Assembly: GCA_039090855.1 (NCBI GenBank)
Contig: CM077012.1
Location: forward strand, 140,278,541-140,342,540
Reading direction: 5' to 3'
DNA length: 64,000 nucleotides
DNA from: Macrothele yani
Lineage: Eukaryota; Arthropoda; Arachnida; Araneae; Macrothelidae
Part shown: in pieces, positions 1 through 10,153 of the stretch
Numbering within the stretch: the stretch's first letter is position 1
Layout: each line of letters begins with the position of its first letter
The notes under the pieces: generated by a model
What the model saw: only the letters and a program-made list of their open reading frames with translations
What the model was told of the DNA's origin: nothing
The model's database searches: none
Translations under genes and position numbers: made by a program

Positions 1-229
1 CCCATTTCCAACTAGGTCTTTGTGGAAGTGAGAAAATGCAGAGTTTTTGCTGGTCCTTGATAAAGCCAAGGCTCAGTATTCTCGACACCTTCTACATTCA
101 GTTGTTTTATTTTATTTTTTTATCTTTTCTCCTTTTACTCACACAGGTAGATACATAACCTTTTCTATGTTGTATTAGGTGTGAGTCAAAATTATATATG
201 TATTTTTTTGCTTAGGTATCTTCTTTATA

Positions 230-231
<2 letters not shown>

Positions 232-280
<49 letters not shown>
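232..280. repeat. (TA)n microsatellite
   Basis: An uninterrupted TA run of about 49 bp. It directly abuts the 5' end of a truncated RTE copy, so it was probably the insertion target or was made together with the insertion. Confidence 0.95.
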
Positions 281-284
<4 letters not shown>

Positions 285-679
285 TTAAAAGAAAAGTGTT
301 TGATCAATGCATCCTTCCAGTGCTTACGTATGGTGCCGAGACGTGGACCTTAACTAAAAGAGACATACAAAGGCTGCAGACAACTCAAAGCAGCATGGAC
401 AGGTGCATGCTTGGTGTAACCAGGAGAGATAAGAAGAGGAACTCGTGGATCCGAAAAATGACAAGAGTGGAAGACATCATGATCAGAGTTAAATCCCTGA
501 AATGGCAATGGGCTGGACATACTGCCAGAAGAAGACCACATGGGAGATGGGTGGATGAAATTCGAAAGTATGCAGGGGTGACATAGAGGAGACTGGCACA
601 AGACAGACCGTTGTGGAGGAAACTTGGGGAGACCTTCGTCCAGCAGTGGATTGATAATGGTTGACAATGATGATGATGA
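281..679 (+). mobile_element. RTE-type LINE, 3' fragment (copy A)
   Basis: Only the last part of the RTE open reading frame is present, from the block KRKVFDQCILPVLTYGAE to the 3' end (290-676 in translation). Against the longer copies it lacks about 22 residues between ARR and RPHGRW, an in-frame deletion bounded by short homology. It also has a nonsense change (TAG at about 583, where the others have Trp). The 3' end is a short (TGA)n run rather than poly-A, as is typical of RTE elements. A (TA)n tract lies on each side. It is a dead 5'-truncated insertion. Confidence 0.9.
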
Positions 680-705
680 TATATATATATATATATATAT
701 ATATA
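680..705. repeat. (TA)n microsatellite between two RTE copies
   Basis: A TA run of about 26 bp joins the (TGA)n tail of copy A to the first base of copy B. Confidence 0.9.
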
Positions 706-1970
706 CCAGAGTTCTTCCAGTACTCCCAGCAGAAGTTGCTCATGCAATCAAGAACATGAAGCGGGGGAAAGCTCCAGGAGAAGATGGAATTACTATAGAC
801 ATCATACAAGAAGCAAGTGGAGAAATTGAAACAGTACTCGCCCAAATTTTCACTCGATGCCTTAATGAAGGGAAAATTCCTGAGGATTGGAACAATGCTA
901 CAATGATCCTGCTACATAAAAAAGGTGACATTGAGGATCTCAGGAACTACAGACCTATCAGCCTCCTATCAGTGGTTTATAAAATCTTCACTAAAGTTCT
1001 TTCACACCGCTTGAAGGTAACACTGGACATGGCTCAACCGAGAGAACAAGCTGGATTCAGGAGTGGCTACAGCACAATAGATCATATCCACGTACTGAGA
1101 GAACTAATTGAAAGAGCGAGGGAATATGAACTTCCATTGTGCATAGCTTTTATCGATTATGAAAAAGCCTTTGATTCGGTGAAACCATCAGCAGTTACCA
1201 CGGCTCTGAAATCCTGCGGTATTGAAGATGCATACATTAATATTATTAATAACATCTATGAAAATGCAAGTGCAAAGATTCGGCTGTTTGAAAATACAAC
1301 ACACATAAAAATTGGAAAGGGAGTGAGACAAGGTGACACCATATCTCCGAAGCTCTTTAATGCCACATTGGAAAATGTCTTTCAATCACTGAACTGGGAA
1401 AACAAAGGGATAAAGATTAATGGAGATTATCTAACCCACCTTCGTTTTGCTGATGACGTAGTCATTTTTGCAACTACCCCATCAGAGCTGCAGAGTATGA
1501 TCCAGGAACTTGCTGACAAGAGTAAAGAAGTGGGATTAAAAATGAACTTTCAGAAGACAAAAGTGATGTTCAATGCTTTTACAAGAAATGAAGATTTATC
1601 GATTGATGGAGAAAAACTGGAGATAACAGATACGTATGTTTATCTTGGACAGCAGATATCAAGTGAGGGTCACATTGATGAAGAAATTAATAGGCGTACA
1701 AAACTTGCCTGGAGAGCTTTTGGAAGAAACAGCATAATTTTCAAGAGCAATATGCCATTATGTCTTAAAAGAAAAGTGTTTGATCAATGCATCCTTCCAG
1801 TGCTTACGTATGGTGCAGAGACGTGGACCTTAACTAAAAGAGACATACAAAGGCTGCAAACAACTCAAAGAAGCATGGAGAGGTGCATGCTTGGTATAAC
1901 CAGGAGAGATAAGAAGAGAAACTCGTGGATCCGAAAAATGACGAGTGGAAGACATCATGATCAGAGTTAA
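705..1970 (+). pseudogene. RTE reverse transcriptase ORF (copy B, broken)
   Basis: A reverse transcriptase of the RTE clade, which copies element RNA into DNA at a nicked target. Visible motifs in order: KAPGEDGITIDIIQEASGE (RT start), NYRPISLLS, AFIDYEKAFDSV (motif A with its Asp), GVRQGDTISPKLFNATLE (motif B), LRFADDVVIFATTP (motif C, FADD catalytic pair), GLKMNFQKTK and YVYLGQQISSEGHIDEEI. A one-base deletion at about 1940-1950 replaces MTRVEDIMI with MTSGRHHDQS and a stop. The rest continues in another frame (1945-2200). The endonuclease half is missing, so this copy cannot move on its own. Confidence 0.9.
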
Positions 1971-2228
1971 ATCCCTGAAATGGCAATGGGCTGGACATAC
2001 TGCCAGAAGGACAGACCATAGATGGACAGCCGAAATTTTAGATTGGATTCCAAGGGACAGGAAAAGACCCAGAAAAAGACCACATAGGAGATGGGTGGAT
2101 GAAATTCGTAAATATGCGGGAGTGACATGGAGGAGACTGGCACAAGACAGACCGTTGTGGAGGAAACTTGGGAGACCTTCGTCCAGCAGTGGATTGATAA
2201 TGGTTGAAATGATGATGATGATGATGAT
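706..2228 (+). mobile_element. RTE-type LINE, 5'-truncated (copy B)
   Basis: The copy starts abruptly inside the coding region, at the block VLPVLPAEVAHAIKNMKRGK. It runs through the whole reverse transcriptase and C-terminal region and ends in (ATG)n followed by TA and CA dinucleotides. It has the same orientation as copy A and lies directly behind it. Loss of the 5' half (endonuclease) is the usual result of incomplete target-primed reverse transcription. Confidence 0.92.
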
Positions 2229-2434
2229 ATATATATACACACACTCTTGTACTATCAAGTTATTCTAAATGGCTAAGTTTCTTTACCACAACTAACGGCT
2301 TCAGATAAAACAAAACAGAAAACAAGAAAAATACAGAAAAACAAGCTACGTAGCAACATGGACGCCCATAGCTTAGTTTTTACGAAGTAAGAAAACGATG
2401 AGATCCGAAAAAAAAAAAAAAAAAATCTGAATAA

Positions 2435-2815
2435 ATGAAATTATACAATATGTTAGGGCAAAAGGGAAATTTCTTTGTCGTTCTTTTGATCGTTTTGGCC
2501 ACTTGTTTCACATGCGCCCCAAAAACCCGAGATACAACTCAATTGGTCACCAAGAGTGAAAAAAAATACTCTCACGACAAATTTCTGGGGAGAATTTCGA
2601 GAGGTCTTTGTCCAGTAGTGAATAGCTGTTGCAGAAGATGGTATATCCCCCCCCTCCCTTGCCTTTCATACTTTCCCATATACTGTACGTACATAGGCTA
2701 TTATCCAACATGCAAAGGGAAATTTCATTATGACTTTTACCCAGTGGCGGATTGGCGATCCCTAAATGGCCCTGGAAGCTGTTTTGTGCGACCCACTTTT
2801 GGGGAAAATTATTAA
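2435..2815 (+). other. Unrecognised 126-codon open frame, probably not a gene
   Basis: The frame opens with a hydrophobic stretch (FFVVLLIVLATCFTCA) that resembles a signal peptide and then becomes Cys- and Tyr-rich. I recognise no domain. The last 25 codons lie inside a dispersed repeat (2742-2830) with a second copy at 9928-10017, and the start follows an A-rich tract. Chance reading of repeat DNA is the simpler explanation. Confidence 0.15.
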
Positions 2816-2830
2816 GGTACCCCATCCCTG
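2742..2830 (+). repeat. Dispersed short repeat, CAGTGGCGGATT end
   Basis: About 89 bp beginning CAGTGGCGGATTGG and ending CCCATCCCTG. The ends are weakly inverted (CAGTGGCGG against CAGGGATGG), as in hAT-type MITEs. A clearly homologous copy on the other strand lies at 9928-10017. No convincing target duplication was seen. Confidence 0.55.
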
Positions 2831-2975
2831 ATAAAAGACGCTATGTCAGCATCACCGTTTACTCTTTAGACATCTTTTCGACACAAGACTACGAATTATT
2901 GCAGTTTTTTGAATAGGCAATAATTAACAATATTTTACACATTTTCCTGGACCACAGATCCCTAGTAAATTTTTG

Positions 2976-3189
2976 TTTTGTTTTGCTTGGGAGGTTAACG
3001 ACCAGCGTGGGCGCCGTTAAACCCCCAAGCAAAACAAAAGCTGCTGCATGTCCATAATTTTAGGGCTACTGGTTCCAGGGAAGTGTCGTAAGACAAACAC
3101 ATCCATGCATTGGTGGGATTCGAACTCGGACCCACCGCGGATAAATGATCAGAAGCTAGCGCTTAGACCACTGCGTCACCGGGGCGGCA
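2976..3189 (-). mobile_element. tRNA-derived SINE, diverged copy
   Basis: Read on the minus strand it has the head GCCGCCCCGGTGACGCAGTG, a B-box-like GAGTTCGAATCCCA, and a body that includes CTTACGACACTTCCCTGGAA. The tail end is rearranged: AGGTTAACGACC is followed by an inverted near-copy, GTTAAACCCCCAAGCAAAAC. It belongs to the same family as the copies at 10.1, 10.7, 23.6, 29.2, 50.6 and 53.2 kb and is the most diverged nearly complete copy. Confidence 0.8.
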
Positions 3190-3779
3190 GAAAAATTCAA
3201 TGTAAGAACAAAATTACTTCCGTTGCTGAGAAGCAACAGACAACATACGATCTTTGAGAGTGACTCTAGAAGTCTTTATTCCATTCTTATAAATTTTATT
3301 GCAATAACTGAATGCATAATTTGTAATAGTTATTTATTCGCTCTTAGTGAGAACGGAAATTCAAATGCGCTGAAAAATTAATTCCTTTTTTCAAAGACTT
3401 GTCTATCATTAATAAAATAAGTACGAAAAAATATCTTGAAAAAACACTGGAAACGTCCAGAATTGCAAGAATTTCAGTGCAGATTTATAAAGTGAAAGAA
3501 ATTAAAGAGTGCGAGAAAATTGTTATTTATTTACTTTCAAATCAAGAAAATATTTTTGCTGTAGCTGAAATAGACCTTCCAGAACTGCAGTTCAAGAATC
3601 AGTGTCCTCATAAGGCCCCAAGAGTTGTAAATCACACGCAGATCTCGTTCAAAAAAAAAAAAAAAAAATAAATAAATAAATAAAGAATAGCAACCCTAAA
3701 ATTTCGTTGCCGTTGGTGTTCTTTCGATGTCGTCTCTTTGTATTTCGGTGAGTGAAGGGGCGATAACTTAGAAGGCCTA
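3190..3779. other. AT-rich gap, no supported gene
   Basis: The stretch contains an open frame (3399-3671) running into a poly-A/(AAAT)n tract at 3651-3690. The A-tail could mark the 3' end of an old retroposon, but the sequence upstream is not recognised. Confidence 0.4.
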
Positions 3780-3837
3780 AATACTGAAATCTATATAACC
3801 AACACTCTCCTGAAATAGTGCAAGAATTAAGGAAAAC

Positions 3838-4930
3838 ATTAAACTTGGCCATCAACAGCAACTATTTCTGCTTTGAGGGAATAATATATAAACAGACCAG
3901 GGGAGCACCCATGGGTTCACCGATTTCGGGAATCTTAGCAGAAGCTATACTACGACCAATGTAGAAAAAAAATATTCTCAAGCTGTGCCTTAAAACCAAA
4001 AGCCTGGTTCAGATACGTGGATGACATTTTTGTTGTATGGCAACACGGAAAGCAAAGCCTAACGAAGTTCCACGAAGAGATAAACTCCTTCCACCAGTCC
4101 ATCGATTTTACATATGAGAAGGAAAGCAACGGAACCTTGCACTTTTTAGACTTTCTTCTTACCAGGAAAGGAGATGGCCAACTAGACACGGAAGTATTCT
4201 ACAAACCGTCAGCGGTTCCTAACTTCATCCTCTCCAGCTCTTTCTAGCCGATGTCGTATAAAACAGCTATTTTTAGATCATGGTTCCGAAGAGCATTTGT
4301 TAATTCTTCGACCATATAAGCCAGAGAAAGAAATAACAAACATCGTCAACAAGGGGCTTTCAGCTGGGTTTTCTAGCCAAACACTAGATTCAATATTACG
4401 GAGGGTCCAAACCCAGGACTCCTAATACCACAAGCAACAACAATTTAAGATATTGTGGGCCCATAACGTATTATCCTAAGTTCTCTTTCAAGTTCAAAAA
4501 CATCGTTAAAAAGTATGGAGTAAATGTGGCTATCAGATCTCCTGCGTCTACACACGACACGGTATCTACAAGAAAACCGCTTATAAATAAAGAAAACACA
4601 GCGGGAGTTCATGATATACCCCTAATCTATCCAGACGGCAGCACAAAGTCATACGTTGGGTTAACTAAAAGGTCACTCCAGATAAGGAACATAAAAGAGA
4701 CGTTAAGGACGGGGAAAATTCCAACCGCATTGTGCAAGGAAGTCATCCAAAAAGGAGCAACCCTATTTTGGAGCATGATAAAAAGAATAGCACCATATAC
4801 AAGCTATGTTGGCACAGCTACGCGTGAAAATCTCGAGATCATGACACACCCATGCAACGAAAACTTGTCTTATGATATATCAGATGCCTGGAGAAATCTC
4901 CTGAACAAGCATCAAGGACACAACAGGTAA
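3838..4930 (+). pseudogene. Penelope-like RT / GIY-YIG endonuclease, broken
   Basis: Penelope-like elements encode a telomerase-related reverse transcriptase fused to a GIY-YIG nuclease. Here the QTRGAPMGSP motif ends at a stop (about 3963). The next frame gives RYVDDIFVVW, whose two Asp are the catalytic pair, and FLDFLLTRK, ending at 4247. The GIY-YIG part (4526-4930) keeps SYVGLTKRSLQIR, the equivalent of the family's YIGQTGRSL block, but the first GIY half is lost. At least two frameshifts make it non-functional. The N-terminal part of the family protein is missing. Confidence 0.8.
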
Positions 4931-5107
4931 TTCCTATCCATGCCGCATGATCACGTTTTAAAACACGGAATCTACACGTAATATGTCTAAAACACGTACC
5001 TCAACGTGAAATGAAACTGTTTGGTTCTATAATATCAAATTTTTGAATTGTAGCAGCATTATGAGTTGCTATCTCTAAGAAGGCTTTGAAAGCTTAGCCC
5101 AGACGAA

Positions 5108-5132
5108 GCCTCCCGATGAAGCGCGAAAGCTC
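5108..5132 (+). ncRNA. Hammerhead-like terminal motif of the Penelope relic (degenerate)
   Basis: CCCGATGAAGCGCGAAAGCT resembles the hammerhead core CUGAUGA...GAAA known from Penelope-like element termini. The U of CUGA is a C, and the stem II position is almost absent, so catalysis is unlikely. Its place about 180 bp after the GIY-YIG segment fits a terminal repeat of the element. Confidence 0.35.
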
Positions 5133-5293
5133 GGCTTGAATTGTGTATGAGTCTTACGCCATTAAAAGGAAGTGTTTTAGTTTAGGATAAAATGTTTTTA
5201 ATTATTGCCTCAGTACTAAAAACTGCAATGATTCTTAGACTTGTGTTTAAAAAATGGTTACACATGTGTAAAAAAAAAAAATTCTGAAATTCA

Positions 5294-5615
5294 TGGGCCA
5301 TTTTCCGTCGTTTGATGATTCAACGATTCAATGTCGAATCTTCAAATGACGGAAAAATGGCCCTTTTCGACCTTCCTGATCAACGTTTTCCGTGAAATGA
5401 CGGAAAAACTGAATTTCGCGGATCTAATGTTCGTGAATTGACAGAAATGCTCTTTAACATCTTTCTCCGTTTATTCACGGAAAACTGCCGTTTTCAAAAG
5501 GTGTTTTCAGAAAGAATCTAAATTTTCAGACCACCTTTCCATGATTCTGTTCGTACATTGCCAGAAAAATTCTGTTCTCACTTTTTCCGTACTATATGAC
5601 AGAAACTTTCCGATG
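5294..5615. repeat. Array of short dyads with TTTCCGT / ACGGAAA arms
   Basis: The first dyad is long: arms of about 28 bp (5294-5322 and 5335-5362, GGGCCATTTTCCGTC against GACGGAAAAATGGCCC) around a short spacer. Downstream are further small dyads: TTTTCCGTGAAATGACGGAAAA (about 5387-5408, written here as arms TTTTCCGT and ACGGAAAA around GAAATG), TCCGTTTATTCACGGA (about 5466-5481), and a decayed pair near 5585-5610 (TTTCCGT...GACAGAAA). No coding potential was seen. Confidence 0.7.
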
Positions 5616-5639
5616 TTAGAAGCGGTTCGCGGGAGCATC

Positions 5640-6314
5640 TGAATTTAATAAAGGAACCGCGCATAAAAAAATGCATTTATTTTTTCGTGAGGGGGGAGGT
5701 GACGTTGTATTTCACTGGTCCATTTCCTTGTAGGTCATTTCAAAAGAAAATTACATCGAGCCAGCTTGTTGCATTTCTACCCAGGCAATAATAACATGAG
5801 CCTCGGATTAGGCCACATTAGCAACTTTTAACCCACAGTTCTTACTGTAGTGCTGTTCACATAAAAAATAAAAAGAATGTCACACTTTTACTCAGACGCA
5901 AAATATTAATTATAAAGCCCTACGCCTATTTAGCCATTTTTAAACTGCGTGCTTATATTAATGAGGTTCTCATAAGTCAGTAACTGCAATAAACGGCAGG
6001 GACATTGCAAGGATGTGCTAATGCGAGGGTAGTCTATTTTCTTTCCCACCCCGTTCAAGATGGACCATTTTTCAGTTGTTGTTTTTTTTAACTTTAAAAT
6101 ATAATCTGGACTTTGACAAAAAGTAATGAGTGTCATGTTTTTCGTCGTTTAGACCTACGTATTCTTTCTGCTCTAGAAAGCGCATTGTTTTTTCTTCTCC
6201 ACAGAAAGGTTATCAGGCATTCTCGAGGCCATGAAGAGAAAGAGTTATGTTGTTTTCCACTCTTCCAAATCCTTAATTAAGTTCTTTATCATGTTAGTAT
6301 GGACAGGGCCCAAT
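5640..6314. other. Gap without recognisable feature
   Basis: AT-rich unique-looking sequence with only short chance frames. No motif, repeat or splice-bounded exon could be supported. Confidence 0.4.
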
Positions 6315-6322
6315 GGTGCAGT

Positions 6323-6567
6323 CAATGGGTGTAGTGGGACCGGAACGGCGTTCCGGTACTTTTCTATCCAGCTGGCACGCGTTCCGGTAAACCCTATACA
6401 GAATACTGATTTCAACCGATCACTACACTTTCTTCTATTATAAATATAAGAACGTAAAAAGGAGAGAGGCAGAATAAGCGAGGGAGGGAGGTAAGAAGGG
6501 AAAGGTATTGAAGACGTAAATGAACCGTCCGTTCCTGTACTTTTTCAATTAGCACTAAACACCACTG
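6323..6567. mobile_element. Possible hAT-type MITE
   Basis: About 245 bp starting CAATGGGTGTAGTGGGACC and ending AGCACTAAACACCACTG, which gives imperfect inverted ends (CAATGGGTGTAGTG against CAGTGGTGTTTAGTG). A near direct repeat flanks it (GGTGCAGTC against GGTGCTGTC), overlapping the ends by one base, so the exact boundary is unsure. Inside is a GGACCGGAACGGCGTTCCGG dyad. Confidence 0.45.
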
Positions 6568-6630
6568 GTGCTGTCTTGAAAAAAGAAATGGCCTGGTACT
6601 TCGAAGACCGGCCCGGCCAGGCGTTATATA

Positions 6631-7966
6631 CAGGGTGTCCGAGAATTATTGGACACACTACAAAATTATATACAAAAAAAAAAAAAAAAAAACTATGAGC
6701 ATTGTCTGTTTTTCTATGTCACGTATTACTAACACGGTTTCTATATTTTTGTTTTGCAGAATTGTTATTCCTAGAATCCGATAGATGGCGCTAGGTGTGG
6801 TCTGATGAGGAATTCACGAGAAATGCGCAATCAGTAGTAATGTCATTCATACAGAAGAAGGCAATGTGTGTTATGGCTTGCGGAATTAAAGTCTGTCATT
6901 AAAGTTAAAAGACGGTACCGTTTAGAGTATGGTTGTAATCCTCCGTCAACGAATTCAATTAAGCGGTGGATGAAAGAGTGGAAACTGGCAATGTGGAACA
7001 TCGTGGAGGAGCCGGCAGGCCTAGCATCAGCAATGAGACGCTTGACCAAGTTAATGAAAGTTTCCGACGAAGCCCCAGGAAATCCGTTCGTAAAACAAGC
7101 AGAGAACTGTGCATTCCGAAATCGACAGTTCACGATATCTTGCACAAGAAATTAAGGTTTCGTGCTTATAAAATTCAAATAGTGCAAAAGATGCACGTAA
7201 ATGATCGCACTGTGCGATACGATTTTGCTGTGGATATGAATCGAGTGGAAAACAACGAAAACTTTCTCAGTACTGTAATTTTTAGTGATGAATCCACATT
7301 TCATGTATCAGGCATTGTGAATCGTCACAACTGTAAGATATGGGGCAGTGAACCACCTCATGCTGCTATTAAACTGGAACGTGATTCTCCAAAAGTTAAT
7401 GTGTGGTGCGCCCTATCAAAAAGAGAAGTGATTGGCCCTTTCTTCTTCTGCGAAAAAACCATAAATGGTGACATTTACTTGGATATGCTAAAAAATTTCG
7501 CTATACCCCAGATCAAAGATATGACGTCGTTTTCGAACAAGACGGCGCGCCTCCGTATTGGTCAACGTGTGTACCTAAGTGCCTAAATGAGCATTTCCCA
7601 AACAGGTGGATTGGGCGTGGTGGTCCCATTCCGTGGCCTCCTCGCTCTCGAGATCTAACTCCATTGGATTATTTCATGTGGAGTTATGTGAAGGATCGTG
7701 TCTATCAGACGCCTTGTACTGATTTGCAGGAAATGAAGCAGCGTATCTCAACTGCTATTAATTCCATAACTCCTCAGTTGCTTGCCAATACATGGCATGA
7801 AATCTAGTATCGCTTGGACGTACTACGAACAACCAAGGGATCTCGCATCCAAATTTATTAACTTGTGTAGTTACATTGTAAGTTAGTACAGTCAGTTTCT
7901 TTCGATCTGTTTAACGGTTTGTTTTATATAATTTTGAAATGTGTCCAATAATTCTCGGACACCCTG
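6631..7966 (+). mobile_element. Tc1/mariner-superfamily element with intact ends
   Basis: 1336 bp bounded by TA on both sides (6629-6630 and 7967-7968), the superfamily's target duplication. The terminal inverted repeats start CAGGGTGTCCGAGAATTATT. They are identical for the first 27 bp and match over about 42 bp with three differences. The internal transposase frame is broken, so the copy is non-autonomous, but its ends could still be recognised by a functional relative. Confidence 0.93.
6840..7807 (+). pseudogene. Tc1/mariner-superfamily (DDE) transposase, frameshifted
   Basis: Fragments in three frames rebuild the order of a DDE transposase. An N-terminal helix-turn-helix lies at 6868-6985 (LWLAELKSVIKVKRRYRLEYG). 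The second HTH and core lie at 6966-7530 (GGAGRPSISNETLDQV, SPRKSVRKTSRELCIPKSTV, TVIFSDESTFHVSG with the first catalytic Asp, SPKVNVWCALSKREVIGPFF). In another frame the C-terminal part runs from about 7525 to 7807 (VFEQDGAPPYWS, RWIGRGGPIPWPPRSRDLTP, LDYFMWSYVKDRVYQ). At least three frameshifts separate these. The type with 'LTPLDYFMWSYVKD' is common in arthropods. Confidence 0.88.
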
Positions 7967-8080
7967 TATTGATGTATGCATATGTACTGTCTGGTACCCA
8001 CCTCACTGGCTATTTCTGAGGTGGTTTCGGTAAACCAAAAGATCTACGGATTTGTGCATAGCCACTCTGAAAAGAAATAA

Positions 8081-8084
<4 letters not shown>

Positions 8085-8114
<30 letters not shown>

Positions 8115-8134
8115 AGTGAGTGAGAAAGAGAGAC
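8085..8134. repeat. (GA)n microsatellite
   Basis: GAGAGA run degrading to GTGAGTGAGTGAGAAAGAGA at its 3' side. Confidence 0.9.
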
Positions 8135-8214
8135 TCGGTTAAGGTTATTTGTGTTAAAAAAAATGTGGATTTCGATAGGCGACGATTGAATAAATACGTA
8201 AATTTAAAATAGAC

Positions 8215-8300
8215 CAATATAGTTCGGTTAAAAAAGTAGTCTGGCGCTGCCAGACCTTGAAAAAAGTGGCTTGGCGGCGTTAGGCCCCGCCAGGCCTCCA
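8215..8300 (-). repeat. Dispersed repeat shared with 32.85 kb
   Basis: On the minus strand CTTTTTTCAAGGTCTGGCAG and CGCCAGACTACTTTTTT closely match the plus-strand sequence at about 32870-32912. The family is unknown. GC-rich dyads around TGGCAGCGCCA suggest a small transposon end. Confidence 0.45.
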
Positions 8301-8391
8301 CTGCACCTTTGGCAAGGTCCAATGTAGATGGTGGTTAGGAATTCACTGAGATAGGTCATTACTAATTGCTCTGTTTGTTCTACTACGTAGA

Positions 8392-8425
8392 GGATCCCAA
8401 CACGGAAAGTGGAGTGTTGGGATCC
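8392..8425. repeat. Perfect 12-bp inverted repeat
   Basis: GGATCCCAACAC and GTGTTGGGATCC flank the 10-nt loop GGAAAGTGGA. It is a stable hairpin of unknown role, with no gene close by. Confidence 0.75.
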
Positions 8426-8429
8426 AAAC

Positions 8430-9708
8430 ACAGCTATATACGAGCGCTTTTAAACCTGCCCCGGGGAAGTGCGGGAGAGGGATGTAGCTAATGACTGCTT
8501 TGGATGAGAGGAGTGCAGGGCAAGGTTGCTGGCTTGAAAGAAGGGAGTTAAGGAGGTGGAGATATTGTGTCTGCCTGTTACGACATTAAAATGATTCAGG
8601 TAAACGGAAAGAACATTTTTCGTTACAGAACTTGTTATATTTTCATAAGGAAAAAAAACTATTTTTTTTTTTTACTATTTTCTTAAGAAAAAATACAAAA
8701 TTTTGAGAAGCAATTAAGACAGTGCATTCACAGCAAGAAAAAAAAATTGAAAGCTATAATCTAAAAACACTTATATCTTATACCATTTCCCCACTAGTCA
8801 TTATCATTTTATCTTGTTAGTTTACCAGTGGCGGCGTAATTAGTCAGATCCAGGTGTGTGTGGGGTGATGGTGGTGGGGGGGGGTTGCACGAATTCCTTT
8901 GTAGCCGATAGCAAAAAGTACTAAAAATTATTTCCTTCAGTGTTTCGTAAATAAAAATGCTACCAAACTTGCCCCACTAAAAATAATGCTCGCCCATCCT
9001 GCTTTTGAAGCCTTGATGAACGGTGATGCTGACAGTGGTGTCAGGTCATTATGGGCATCCGGGGCTGAGCCCCGCGTGAAGAGAGAATTTGTTTTTTTTC
9101 TTTTGGTTGGAAAAATCCCGAAAGAAAATCCGTATTAGTAACCAGTCCCTAGATTTTCTGAAGGCAAATGTGAGGCACTACAGTAACTGGGTAATACATT
9201 ACAGCCTTCCGTATCCGTTTACTAGAACGCATTAAATACCACGTGGTGAGAGAGGCAACCTCGTCAATCCGTCGCCTCTGCGAAGCTTCGGAGAATAGTA
9301 ATGAATGAGGAGATGTGCGTTGAACTACGCATGCGTAAAACTGTCCTTCGGGGCTGTTCGCTTCTCTGCTTAACAGTAGCAATTTTTCTTTCGCGCTGTC
9401 AGACAGTGAGCGGCTGATTTTTCGTTCGTAGAGTTAGGTTGTAAGGTTTGCTCGTGTAAGTAAAATGAACAAAGTGAACTTTTTATTGGAACACCCTTTT
9501 TTAGTTTATTAAGGGATAAAAAAAAAAAAAAAAAAGAAACGTTAAAGACTTGGGCCCATATCGAACAAGCATTTGCTTGGTGCGAAAACACAGGAATCAG
9601 TCTGGAACTTTTAATATGGGGTGTGGTATAGCTAAATATCGTGGTTAACCGAAAGCAAACCAAGGAGGTTAGAATAATGCTTCTGGAGATGCCCTGAGTC
9701 TCTCAATT
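8430..9708. other. Gap without recognisable gene
   Basis: Contains a CAGTGGCGGCGTAATTAG segment at about 8825 and CCGGGGCTGAGCCCCG at about 9059, both reminiscent of hAT-type ends but unpaired. It also has A-runs. The short open frames show no known domain. Confidence 0.4.
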
Positions 9709-9834
9709 GTCTTACGGCACTGGCTGTCTCCTTTACCTGAAACCAGTTACCCTAAATTCGGGACGGGCGATTGCTTATAGCCCACTGAATTCCTCACGGT
9801 GGTCGTTAAACCTCCAACCCAAAAAAAAAAAAAA
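9709..9834 (+). mobile_element. SINE 3' body, 5'-truncated
   Basis: Begins at GTCTTACGGCACTGGCTGTC and runs through GGGACGGGCGATTGCTTATA and GGTCGTTAAACCTCCAACC to an A tail. The tRNA-like head is missing, as expected for a truncated retroposed copy. Confidence 0.88.
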
Positions 9835-9927
9835 TCCCAGTACGGAGAAGGTTGAGAATTTTTAAATTATTTAGCTCCAGAGAAATTTTAGGTCAACCTA
9901 CGCAACTGGATCCTGACAGTTTTTTTT

Positions 9928-10017
9928 AGGGATGGGATACGTTTATAATAATTTTTTCCCAAAAGTGGGCTGCACAAAAATAGCTTCTAAGGCCGTTTCC
10001 CGATCGCCAGTCCACTA
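9928..10017 (-). repeat. Dispersed short repeat, second copy
   Basis: The reverse complement (GTAGTGGACTGGCGATCGGG...CCCACTTTTGGG...CCCATCCCT) aligns along its length with 2742-2830. It is preceded by a T run on the plus strand, that is, an A run downstream of the element. Confidence 0.55.
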
Positions 10018-10153
10018 CTCAATTGAGTATCTCCGTAGCAGGTGCCTGTGTCTCAATTTTAGTCACGCAAAAACTCGTAGATTTTACCTAACTGCACTGC
10101 TTTCCGCAGGACTGTAGCAAGATTTTCGTATCTGGGAGGGCGTGACTTGAAAT

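Larger units (their letters stand above)
3780..5170 (+). mobile_element. Penelope-like element, decayed
   Basis: Recognisable Penelope-type pieces in order: an RT motif-B segment (3838-3963, with YKQTRGAPMGSPISGILAE), the YVDD segment (4005-4245, WFRYVDDIFVVWQHG followed by LHFLDFLLTRK), and a GIY-YIG-like endonuclease segment (4600-4930, KSYVGLTKRSLQIR and a C-terminal SDAWRNLL). A motif resembling Penelope termini follows at 5108-5132. Frameshifts and stops separate the segments. Both ends are approximate. Confidence 0.82.

Noticed and set aside
624..704. N-terminal extension of the copy B frame
   Set aside because: It reads through the tail of copy A and the (TA)n run (DDDDIYIYIY), so it is not part of any protein.
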